DNA of 18,033 nucleotides, taken from the NCBI GenBank assembly GCA_002398105.1, contig DHCD01000075.1, positions 1 to 18,033 of the forward strand, in the 5' to 3' direction. A program made the translations under genes and the position numbers. Under the pieces are notes generated by a model. The model made no database searches, was not told the DNA's origin, and was given only the letters and a program-made list of their open reading frames with translations. How positions within the stretch are numbered: the first letter of the stretch is position 1; the number at the start of each line of letters is the position of its first letter. The stretch is from Syntrophomonas sp. UBA4911. Its GTDB lineage: Bacteria > Bacillota > Syntrophomonadia > Syntrophomonadales > Syntrophomonadaceae. This document shows, in pieces, positions 1-6,116 of the stretch.

Positions 1-33
1 TTCCGCGTCTAATGAATCTGCGTCTATTTTCAT
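1..33 (-). CDS. Start of an unidentified gene, cut by the window edge
   Basis: An ATG at 33 (minus strand) opens a frame that stays open for 11 codons to the window edge and reads MKIDADSLDAE. It starts 5 nt after the stop of the coiled-coil gene, so it would be translated as the last visible member of the exporter operon. The nearest purine-rich site (GGAG) is about 14 nt upstream, which is long, so translational coupling would have to help. Too little is visible to name a product. Confidence rests only on the tight spacing and shared strand. Confidence 0.35.
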   Translation of the reverse strand, partial: MKIDADSLDAE

Positions 34-38
34 ATTAA

Positions 39-347
39 CTACTGCAGCTCCGGGCTGGATTCAGAACCATTGACTTCACGGTTAAACTGCATTAACATCT
101 GTTCCGCCTGTTCAAGATCCAACTGCTGCTGGGTGGATACAGCAGAGGCTGCATACTGTCGGACTTGCTGTACCTGGCCCAGGGCTTCCTCCAGTTTTTT
201 TTGGGCATACTGAATATCCTGAGGACTAAGGCTGGCTTCAGCCTGCTGCACTACCCTGCGTGCCTGTTGAGCCGAAAGCATGGCTTGTTGCACTGACTGG
301 CGGGCCTGCTCCAGACTTTTTTCCTGCCGGGTTGATGGTGCCACCAT
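39..347 (-). CDS. Gln/Ala-rich coiled-coil hypothetical protein
   Basis: This encodes a 102-residue protein starting MVAPSTRQEK. I chose the ATG at 347 over a longer upstream frame because TAAGGAGGTGACT lies directly before it; this ribosome binding site overlaps the TAA stop of the Mop-like gene, which suggests translational coupling. The protein has no signal peptide, membrane segment or cysteine. Residues about 8-90 are rich in Gln, Ala, Glu and Arg with many QQ pairs (VQQ, AQQAR, STQQQ), which predicts two long amphipathic helices forming a coiled coil, with a break near the SPQD stretch around residue 40. I do not recognise the family. Its position behind the Mop-like gene suggests a shared role, but this is inference. 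Confidence 0.75.
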   Translation of the reverse strand: MVAPSTRQEKSLEQARQSVQQAMLSAQQARRVVQQAEASLSPQDIQYAQKKLEEALGQVQQVRQYAASAVSTQQQLDLEQAEQMLMQFNREVNGSESSPELQ

Positions 348-357
348 AGTCACCTCC

Positions 358-645
358 TTATCTGATCTGGTTTTCTTCCAGCACGGTCTCCATCCAGCGA
401 GGCTCCCAGGCCATGTTTTCATCCCGGTGCTCATTTTGAGTATCTTTAATTATGGTTATCATAGTGGAATTGAACATGGCAAAAACCTGATCGCCCTTCT
501 GGAGCTTCATATCATCAAGAGCGCCGGTGCTTATCATTGCAGTCACAGCCTGGTCGCCAACATCCATTATCACTTCACTGACCACCGGCCCGCTTTTGAC
601 CTCCATCACGCTTGCCACCAGCTTATTGGGATCACTAATACGCAA
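358..645 (-). CDS. Mop/TOBE-domain (molybdate-binding-like) protein
   Basis: This encodes 95 residues. The start is taken as the TTG at 645 because AAAAAAGGAGG sits 7 nt before it; a longer in-frame ATG start lacks such a site. Residues about 1-66 match the Mop (molbindin) fold: a basic start (LRISDPNKL), a VxEVKSGPVxSEVxxDVG strand pair, a TAMISTGALDDMKLQKGD segment, and VFAMFNSTMITIIK. Mop domains in this family bind molybdate or tungstate as oligomers, either as storage proteins or as the regulatory part of ModE/ModC. Here the domain is alone but carries an unusual charged, Trp-containing C-terminal extension of about 27 residues. It follows the TetR gene by 68 nt and leads into the coiled-coil gene by 10 nt. 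Binding of molybdate itself is inferred from the family, not shown. Confidence 0.85.
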   Translation of the reverse strand: MRISDPNKLVASVMEVKSGPVVSEVIMDVGDQAVTAMISTGALDDMKLQKGDQVFAMFNSTMITIIKDTQNEHRDENMAWEPRWMETVLEENQIR

Positions 646-713
646 GACAGTTCCTCCTTTTTTACTTATAGCTTGCGCGCTCAAGGAATAAATATGTAAA
701 AAACCTGCTGATA

Positions 714-1277
714 TTATGAGGGGGAGGTGAAAAAAGTAGAAAATATGAGACTTAACTGCCGGGCAGTTTCCTCAAAGGTGAGGTTGTTTTCCAGAATAAA
801 GTCCGGGTTGAGGACATTCTGGATGACTGCGGTCAGTACTGCGGTCAGTACCCGGGGATCTATATCCTGCAGTAAAGACGGATTGGCTGCCATAAGCCGG
901 TTTAAGACCGAGTGCAGATGTTTTAAGCGAAAAGCATCAATTTTGCTCCAGAGCTGGGGATAGTAGAGGCGCAGGTCATTCAGGGTAGCGGGATTAATAA
1001 CAAACTGCCCCTGCAGGCAAAGATATTTTAACAGATTATTGAAAATAACCAGTGGGTTTTGTTCTCCCATCAGCATCTGCTTAACCTCTGCCGCCGTCCT
1101 CTGCATAAAATCGTCCAGAGTGGCTTCAATCACCGCCTCCTTGCTGTCAAAATAACGGTATACGGTGCGCTTGCTGACTCCCGCCTGGGAAGCCAGGGCA
1201 TCCATGGTAAACCTGCGCAGTCCCTGATTCAGGGTCAGGCCCCGGCAGGCATTTATAATTCTTTCCCTGATGTCCAT
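714..1277 (-). CDS. TetR-family transcriptional repressor
   Basis: This encodes 187 residues starting MDIRERIINACRG. The ATG at 1277 is preferred over a TTG 6 nt upstream because AAAGGA lies 7 nt before the ATG. The N-terminal helix-turn-helix is clear: RFTMDALASQAGVSKRTVYR followed by YFDSKEAVIEATL, a typical TetR DNA-binding domain in residues about 1-50. The rest is a helical ligand-binding and dimer domain with no recognisable ligand motif. The gene is the fifth in the exporter operon, 16 nt after the permease stop, so it is probably co-transcribed with and represses the exporter, like cecR (ybiH) beside E. coli ybhGFSR. The dyad at 5263-5290 is the likely operator. A 12-bp tandem duplication lies within the ligand domain. 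Confidence 0.93.
   Translation of the reverse strand: MDIRERIINACRGLTLNQGLRRFTMDALASQAGVSKRTVYRYFDSKEAVIEATLDDFMQRTAAEVKQMLMGEQNPLVIFNNLLKYLCLQGQFVINPATLNDLRLYYPQLWSKIDAFRLKHLHSVLNRLMAANPSLLQDIDPRVLTAVLTAVIQNVLNPDFILENNLTFEETARQLSLIFSTFFTSPS
826..851. repeat. 12-bp in-frame tandem duplication inside the TetR gene
   Basis: The unit ACTGCGGTCAGT occurs twice head to tail (826-837 and 838-849) followed by a further AC. It is read on the minus strand as a doubled four-residue block (VLTAVLTA) in the C-terminal half of the TetR protein. It keeps the frame and adds about one helical turn. Confidence 0.95.
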
Positions 1278-1293
1278 AAGCAAATCCTTTCTG

Positions 1294-2403
1294 CTAATTG
1301 ATAGTTTTTCTAAATTTCAGCACACTGATGCTTAAGACCAGTACCGAAAACACCAGGAGTGATGTCACCTGTCCCAGCAGATAATTGAATCCGATTCCCT
1401 TAAGTATAATACCGCGGATTATATCCAGGTAATAGGTAAGGGGAATCAGATAGCTGAGGAAAAAGATTATCTTAGGCATGGCGGCCCGGGGGAAAAGAAA
1501 TCCCGACAATAAGATGCTGGGCAGCATTACGAAAAAGGACATCTGAAAAGCCTGCATCTGGGTTTGGGCCAGGTTGGAAATCATCAGCCCCAGTCCCAGG
1601 GAGGCGGTTATAAAAAACAGGGTAAGAATATAAAGCTGTAGCAGACTGCCCCGTATAGGAACCTGAAAGACCAGGACTGCCACCAGTAAAGCCACGGTTA
1701 TCTGCAGGTAGCCCAGAACAATATAGGGTACGATTTTACCTATCATCAGTTCCAGAGGTTTAACCGGAGTAACCAGCAGCTGTTCCAGGGTGCCCTGTTC
1801 CCTTTCCCGTACTATGGCTACCGAAGTGATTATAACCATGGTCATGGTGACGATTATTCCCAGGATGGCAGGAACCATATAATAAGCGGTGATGCCGTCC
1901 GGATTGTACCAGGGCCGAACCCGGATATCATAAGGAGGTCCGCTGGCCAAAGTTTTTTGGAAAAGGACCTGCTGGGATTTTAGCAGGCCTATAGAATTGG
2001 CGGTGGCAATAGCCTGGTTGGATACCATACTGTCACTGGCGTCTACGATTACCTGCACGGCTGCCGGAACTCCCCGTTTGACCTGACGGGCGAAATCAGG
2101 CGGGAAAATAATGCCTACCCGGGCTTCTCCGCTGTCAATGCGGCGGGTGACATCATCATAGCTGTCGGCAGCATGAGTGATGTCAAAATAGCCCGAAGCG
2201 CTGAAGGCTTCCAGCATATCTCGGCTGGAAGCGGACAGGGACTGGTCGAACACCACCGTGGGAATATGCTTTACCTCGGTTTGAATAGCGTAACCAAACA
2301 GCAGTAATTGCACCAGAGGGATCATAAAAATCAGAGCCAAAGTCAGGCGGTCTCTCCTCATCTGCAAAAATTCTTTTTTAATAATGGCTGTGGTCCTGTT
2401 CAT
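1294..2403 (-). CDS. ABC-2 type exporter permease (YbhS/YbhR-like)
   Basis: This encodes 369 residues starting MNRTTAIIKKEFLQ. The layout is that of the YbhS/YbhR/YhhJ permeases: a cytoplasmic N-terminal helix with KKEFLQMRRDRLTL, one membrane helix (about 22-40), a large extracytoplasmic domain (about 45-170) and five C-terminal hydrophobic segments. The conserved cytoplasmic loop REREQGTLEQLLVTP is present, as is the LPSILLSGFLFPRAAMP re-entrant region. It overlaps the upstream ATPase gene by 4 bp (ATGA), so the two are translationally coupled. It would form the membrane channel powered by the two ATPases. E. coli has two such permeases (YbhS and YbhR); only one is present here, so a homodimer is inferred. 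The substrate cannot be told from sequence. Confidence 0.95.
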   Translation of the reverse strand: MNRTTAIIKKEFLQMRRDRLTLALIFMIPLVQLLLFGYAIQTEVKHIPTVVFDQSLSASSRDMLEAFSASGYFDITHAADSYDDVTRRIDSGEARVGIIFPPDFARQVKRGVPAAVQVIVDASDSMVSNQAIATANSIGLLKSQQVLFQKTLASGPPYDIRVRPWYNPDGITAYYMVPAILGIIVTMTMVIITSVAIVREREQGTLEQLLVTPVKPLELMIGKIVPYIVLGYLQITVALLVAVLVFQVPIRGSLLQLYILTLFFITASLGLGLMISNLAQTQMQAFQMSFFVMLPSILLSGFLFPRAAMPKIIFFLSYLIPLTYYLDIIRGIILKGIGFNYLLGQVTSLLVFSVLVLSISVLKFRKTIN

Positions 2404-3323
2404 GATAACTCCCGCCTCTCTTTACCTTGCCGGTGCAGCAGATTAATAAAAATGTCTTCCAGATTAGGTGTTAGCCGTACTGGTTCGCTCCCGGTGATCC
2501 TCTGCAGATCCTCTATACAGTCGCTGCCGGTAAGCAGCAGGTGGAGGGAAGGACCGTGAAAGCTGCATTCCTGGACAAAGGGAAGCGTTTCCAGAAATGA
2601 TATCTGTCTGAAGGGGTCTGGCAGATCCAGCCTTACCAGACATCCCGGAAGGTCTTGCACCAATTGGTCGGGACTATCCAGAGCGAGCAGGCGGCCCTGA
2701 TTAAAAAAGGCGATTTTATCACAACGCTCGGCCTCGTCCATAAAATGGGTGGAGACAATAACGGTGACTCCCCCGGCGGCCATTTCCTGAATAATATTGA
2801 AAAACTGCCGCCGGGCCGTGGGACTTACCCCGCTGGTGGGTTCGTCCAGAAATATCAGAGCCGGACGGGCCAGGATAGCACAACCCAGGGCCAGGCGCTG
2901 TTTGAAACCGGGGCTCAAGGAGGCCACCAGGACCTTTTCTTCCCCCTTTATACCTGCTAAGGCCATCATTTCTTCAATTCGCCTGCTTCTTTCCCGGGCC
3001 GGGATACTATAGATGCCGGCGTAGAAATCCAGGTTTTCCCGTACACTTAAATCATTGTAGAGGCTGAATTTCTGGGACATATATCCAATCCGAGCCTTTA
3101 TTTTCTCGCTCTCCTGCTCCACATCGAAACCCAAAACCTCAGCTTTTCCCGAACTGGGCTTAAGGATTCCGCAGAGCATACGGATGGCAGTTGACTTTCC
3201 TGCTCCATTGGGGCCCAGAAACCCGCATACTTCCCCCCGGCCAACCTCGAGGTTGAGCTTATCCACGGCAGTAAAGCTGCCGAATTTCCGACTCAGGTCG
3301 AATGTTTCTACAGCATAAGTCAT
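2400..3323 (-). CDS. ABC exporter ATPase, second subunit (YbhF C-half-like)
   Basis: This encodes 307 residues. Walker A is GPNGAGKST (residues 37-45), the Q-loop is GYMSQKF (Q84), the signature is LSPGFKQR (136-143) instead of LSGGQ, Walker B ends in LIFLDEP with Glu161, the D-loop region reads SGVSP instead of GVDP, and the H-loop His193 (STHF) is intact. Residues after about 215 form a DrrA/YbhF-type C-terminal domain. The sequence corresponds to the second half of the double-ATPase protein YbhF, whose signature is also degenerate in this family. It overlaps both neighbours by 4 bp (first ATPase upstream, permease downstream). It probably pairs with the first ATPase as a heterodimer that drives export; the exported compound is unknown. 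Confidence 0.94.
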   Translation of the reverse strand: MTYAVETFDLSRKFGSFTAVDKLNLEVGRGEVCGFLGPNGAGKSTAIRMLCGILKPSSGKAEVLGFDVEQESEKIKARIGYMSQKFSLYNDLSVRENLDFYAGIYSIPARERSRRIEEMMALAGIKGEEKVLVASLSPGFKQRLALGCAILARPALIFLDEPTSGVSPTARRQFFNIIQEMAAGGVTVIVSTHFMDEAERCDKIAFFNQGRLLALDSPDQLVQDLPGCLVRLDLPDPFRQISFLETLPFVQECSFHGPSLHLLLTGSDCIEDLQRITGSEPVRLTPNLEDIFINLLHRQGKERRELS

Positions 3324-4240
3324 ACTTCAGCTCCCGATCCGGCAAAAGCGGTTGCAGTCAGATAGACAAACAGATCTTCCATGGAAGGCTCTACTTCTTC
3401 CAGGGAGTAGTTTTCGCTGCCGGATGATTGAAGAAAAGTTTTCAGCAGATTGCTGCTGATTGCTATATCTTCGACGATAAGACGATGTTTGTAGCCATAA
3501 AACGAACTGTACAGCACTCCCGAAAGGCCATCAAAGAGATAGGGATCTCGGACCCCGCTTCTGACCTCCATTACCTGGTGCGAAAGCCTTTCTTTCAGGT
3601 GGACTGGCGTGTCTGCCGCCAACAGCCGCCCCTGGTTGATAAAGGCCAGGCGGTGGCAGAGCTCGGCTTCATCCATATAAGGGGTGGAGAGCAATATAGT
3701 CATTCCTTCATGGTTCAGCCGGTAAAGAATCTTCCAAAACTCTTTGCGGGAATCAGGGTCCACCCCGTAGGTGGGTTCATCCAGTACCAGGACATCCGGC
3801 CGGGTAAGCAGAGCACAGCTTAGGGCAAGTTTCTGCTTCATACCCCCGGAGAGCTGATCCGCCCATCTGTTTTTAAAGGGGCTGAGCCCGGTTACAGTTA
3901 GAATTTCATCAGCCCGTTCCCGGATCAGGTCAGGGGCCAGTCCGTATAATGAGCCCCAGAAGCAGGTATTCTCTATCACGCTGAGATCACGGTAGAGGCT
4001 GAAGCGCTGGGGCATATATCCCAGTCTCCCCTTACTCATTTTATCCCTGGTGGCCCCATCCAACAGCACTTGCCCGCGGTCGGCTCGAAGCAAGCCGCAG
4101 ATTATGCGCAAAAGGGTAGTCTTACCGGCGCCATCAGGTCCGATCAGGCCGAATATGGTTTGCCTCGGTACTTTAAGGCTTATCCGATTTACGGCAACCT
4201 TATCGGCAAAGGTTTTAGTCAGGTCGGCAACATCTATCAT
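3320..4240 (-). CDS. ABC exporter ATPase, first subunit (YbhF N-half-like)
   Basis: This encodes 306 residues. Walker A is GPDGAGKTT (34-42), the Q-loop is GYMPQRF (Q78), the signature is a canonical LSGGMKQ (130-136), Walker B is LVLDEP with Glu155, and the D-loop region is GVDP. The H-loop histidine is replaced by proline (STPYM, Pro187), as also seen in one half of YbhF-type proteins. GGGAG lies 9 nt before the ATG. It starts 5 nt after the membrane fusion protein gene and overlaps the next ATPase gene by 4 bp. Together with that gene it equals a YbhF protein split in two. The combination of motifs suggests one degenerate and one functional ATP site in the dimer (see findings). Confidence 0.94.
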   Translation of the reverse strand: MIDVADLTKTFADKVAVNRISLKVPRQTIFGLIGPDGAGKTTLLRIICGLLRADRGQVLLDGATRDKMSKGRLGYMPQRFSLYRDLSVIENTCFWGSLYGLAPDLIRERADEILTVTGLSPFKNRWADQLSGGMKQKLALSCALLTRPDVLVLDEPTYGVDPDSRKEFWKILYRLNHEGMTILLSTPYMDEAELCHRLAFINQGRLLAADTPVHLKERLSHQVMEVRSGVRDPYLFDGLSGVLYSSFYGYKHRLIVEDIAISSNLLKTFLQSSGSENYSLEEVEPSMEDLFVYLTATAFAGSGAEV

Positions 4241-4245
4241 AGTGT

Positions 4246-5238
4246 TCAGCTCCCGGTAAAAATGACATCGGCGGGCATACCCGGTTTAAGCACCTGGTTC
4301 TGATTTTCTACTATTACTCTGACCGCAAAGACCACGTTGGCCCGTTCTTTTTTAGTCTGTATGGTTTTGGGAGTAAACTCACCCTGGGAGGCGATGTAGC
4401 TGACCCGGCCGGAAAAGGTTTGAGGACTGCCGCTTACGGTAATCTCCACAGGCTGGTTCAGTTTAACCCGGGAAAGGTCGGCGGCAGGAATATAAACTTT
4501 GATCCAGAGGCGGGTCAGATCACTTATGCTGAGCAGTGATGCCCCTATGGGGATATACTCGCCTACCTCATAATTTTTACTGTTAATGGTGCCCTCCAGG
4601 GGGGCGGTTAGGGTAAGGTCCGCCAGCATAGCTTCGGTGGCTTTAAGAACAGCACGGCTTTTTTGCAGTTCTGCCGCCGCTCCGGAGACTACTTCAGGAC
4701 GATTTCCTGATGCCAGCATTTTCAGTCGGGCCGAGGCTACCTCCACCTGTTTTTCCCGGGTGGTTTGGTTCAGCCGGGCTGCTTCCAGCTTCTCCTGGGA
4801 TAGGGCTCCTTCGTCAAATAACTGCTGCGCCCGCTTCAGGTCGACATCTGCCTGTTCCCGGTTAGCCTCAGCCAGACTTAAGTTGGATGCAGCTTCCTCC
4901 ACTTCCTCCGCCCGAAACCCTGATGCCAGGTTATTATAATTGGCTTCAGCCACCAGCACCCCCAGGGCATCCCTTTCCTTCTGGGCCAGCAGGTCGGTGC
5001 GGGATAATTCCGCCACCAGTTGGCCTTTTTTTACCTGGTTGCCCTCATTAACCGGCAGGTTTTGAATAGCGCCATTTAAACGGGCACATACCTCAACCGT
5101 GGTGGCTTCAATAGTTCCGGTGGCCTGGAGCAGTTGGCCGCTATTCTGGTAATAACGGAAATACAAATAATATGATGCGGATCCCAGCAGTATAAGTACC
5201 AGAGCAGCGCCAAGCGCTTTTTTCCGATCCATGCTCAA
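4246..5238 (-). CDS. HlyD/YbhG-type membrane fusion (adaptor) protein
   Basis: This encodes up to 330 residues. AAGGAGG precedes two possible starts: a TTG at 5238 (5 nt spacing) and an ATG at 5232 (11 nt); the longer form is given, and two residues are uncertain. An N-terminal membrane anchor (about 8-28, no lipobox) is followed by a first half-lipoyl domain (about 40-80), a long Ala/Glu/Gln-rich helical hairpin (about 85-200), the second half-lipoyl domain (TAPLEGTINSKNYEVGEYIP), and a beta-barrel ending in VLKPGMPADVIF. This is the YbhG/HlyD adaptor architecture, which links an ABC transporter to an extracytoplasmic partner. It is the first gene of the exporter operon, directly downstream of the palindromic operator candidate. 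In a single-membrane cell it may act at the cell envelope rather than reach an outer-membrane channel. Confidence 0.95.
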   Translation of the reverse strand: MSMDRKKALGAALVLILLGSASYYLYFRYYQNSGQLLQATGTIEATTVEVCARLNGAIQNLPVNEGNQVKKGQLVAELSRTDLLAQKERDALGVLVAEANYNNLASGFRAEEVEEAASNLSLAEANREQADVDLKRAQQLFDEGALSQEKLEAARLNQTTREKQVEVASARLKMLASGNRPEVVSGAAAELQKSRAVLKATEAMLADLTLTAPLEGTINSKNYEVGEYIPIGASLLSISDLTRLWIKVYIPAADLSRVKLNQPVEITVSGSPQTFSGRVSYIASQGEFTPKTIQTKKERANVVFAVRVIVENQNQVLKPGMPADVIFTGS

Positions 5239-5262
5239 TCACGCCTCCTTAGACTTTGCCAG

Positions 5263-5290
5263 GTAAACTAATATTACTATTATAGTTTAC
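5263..5290. promoter_or_regulatory. Candidate TetR operator: perfect 8-bp inverted repeat
   Basis: GTAAACTA (5263-5270) and TAGTTTAC (5283-5290) are perfect inverted copies separated by 12 nt, with some further symmetry inside. The site lies 25 bp before the first exporter gene and overlaps the likely promoter. Length and placement fit a TetR dimer site, so the operon's own TetR is the likely binder. Confidence 0.65.
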
Positions 5291-5300
5291 TTAGTATCAA
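5271..5300 (-). promoter_or_regulatory. Likely promoter of the exporter operon
   Basis: On the minus strand a TTGATA (-35, 5295-5300) is followed after 18 nt by TAATAT (-10, 5271-5276). An alternative -10, TATAAT at 5279-5284, has a better hexamer but no good -35. Either would be covered by the inverted repeat. Confidence 0.4.
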
Positions 5301-5484
5301 TTTTATCTTAGCATGCAGAAGAATTTTTTACTAGTATTATCTTTTTATTATCCGATGATGATTGGCTATACGGCTTCCTCTTATCTAGGGGACAGCCTTT
5401 AAGGTCCTGGAGCCGCAAGCGTCTAAGCCAACCTGCTTGGAAAAATAGAAAATTTTTATTGGGAAAACATAGCGTGACGCCCTG
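5301..5484. other. Non-coding stretch between divergent units, with small hairpins
   Basis: No credible gene is seen. Several short inverted repeats lie on the plus strand: GGAC/GTCC (5390-5393, 5404-5407), CCAA/TTGG (5428-5431, 5437-5440) and AAAAAT/ATTTTT (5441-5446, 5452-5457). CAAGC (5416-5420) could instead pair with GCTTG (5435-5439), which would exclude the second hairpin. I could not match this to a known riboswitch class. Confidence 0.4.
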
Positions 5485-5514
5485 TTGTCATGTTATATGT
5501 AATATGATTATGAT
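5485..5514 (+). promoter_or_regulatory. Likely promoter of the zinc-ribbon gene
   Basis: TTGTCA (5485-5490), an 18-nt spacer and TATGAT (5509-5514) match the vegetative consensus at 5 of 6 positions each. The start codon is about 40 nt downstream. Confidence 0.55.
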
Positions 5515-5555
5515 AAGGATGTAATCAAGCCCCGCTGATGGAAAGGAGATTTTTG

Positions 5556-5822
5556 ATGGAAGGAAAGTACTGTCAAAGCTGTGGCATGCCGATGGGCGAA
5601 ACCGATGAAATGTACGGAACCAAGGCGGATGGAAGCAAAAGCGGAGACTATTGCAAGTATTGTTTTGAAAACGACGCGTTTACCATTGATTGCTCAATGG
5701 ACAAAATGATTGAGATTTGCGTTCCTCACATGATTTCAGCCCATGCCGGCATGAGCGCGGATGAAGCCCGCAACATGATGCGGGAGTTCTTGCCGACGCT
5801 GAAACGCTGGAAGCAAAGGTAA
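5556..5822 (+). CDS. Small zinc-ribbon protein
   Basis: This encodes 88 residues starting MEGKYCQSCGMPMGE. The ATG at 5556 is chosen because AAAGGAG stands 7 nt before it; an ATG 18 nt further up lacks a site. The motifs CQSCGMPM and YCKYCFENDAF give four cysteines (CxxC plus CxxC) that should hold one zinc ion, as in the short putative zinc-ribbon family common in clostridia. The C-terminal half is helical with a SADEARNMMREFLP segment. Proteins of this family often stand beside YoaP-like acetyltransferases or other small stress and resistance genes, and indeed a YoaP remnant follows 64 nt later. The role is unknown; DNA or protein binding is possible. Codon choice looks somewhat different from the neighbours, a hint of transfer that I could not measure. 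Confidence 0.85.
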   Translation: MEGKYCQSCGMPMGETDEMYGTKADGSKSGDYCKYCFENDAFTIDCSMDKMIEICVPHMISAHAGMSADEARNMMREFLPTLKRWKQR

Positions 5823-5886
5823 GCCGAGCAAGTTACGGCCCAGGTTAATCCTATGCCGGAATCGCTTTGCAAAGGAGCAGGGACCA

Positions 5887-6072
5887 ATGAATATTATCAC
5901 GGTCAACCCGGACAATATTGAGCGTGAACATATATGCTGCGCTATATCGGATAAAAAGGGTGAGACTTGTGTGTCATCCAAAAAAGCGTGGCTGAAAGAA
6001 CGCTTTCAGGATGGGGGGCAGGCAAGAGGTTATAAATTAAAAGGGGCTGGCCGGGGATTGAGCGGTATATGA
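5887..6072 (+). pseudogene. Truncated YoaP-like GNAT acetyltransferase
   Basis: The first 43 codons (to about 6015) read as the N-terminus of a YoaP-type GNAT protein: MNIITVNPDNIEREHICCAI, then SDKKGETCVSSKKAWLKERF and QDG. In intact relatives, which are about 250 residues long, this leads into a VRGKxFIEYIPAE region and the acetyl-CoA-binding GNAT core. Here the match stops abruptly and 18 unrelated residues follow before a stop; no other frame downstream restores the family sequence. An intact ribosome binding site (AAAGGAG) remains. It is most simply the 5' remnant of a gene that lost about 80 percent of its length by deletion, next to its usual small zinc-ribbon neighbour. Assignment rests on my memory of the family's N-terminus. 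Confidence 0.72.
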
Positions 6073-6116
6073 ATCGGCCGGGTAACATAGCAAAAAGAGG
6101 AGAAGAGAAGCAATAG

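Noticed and set aside
5301..5484. Riboswitch (guanidine-I or cyclic di-GMP class) suggested by CTAGGG and GCCGCAAGC segments
   Set aside because: The remaining conserved blocks of these classes are missing, and the promoter of the downstream gene lies after this stretch.
6040..6090. GGCC-rich imperfect repeat upstream of the WalJ-like gene
   Set aside because: The best pairing needs a three-base bulge and has no downstream T-tract; not convincing as an attenuator.
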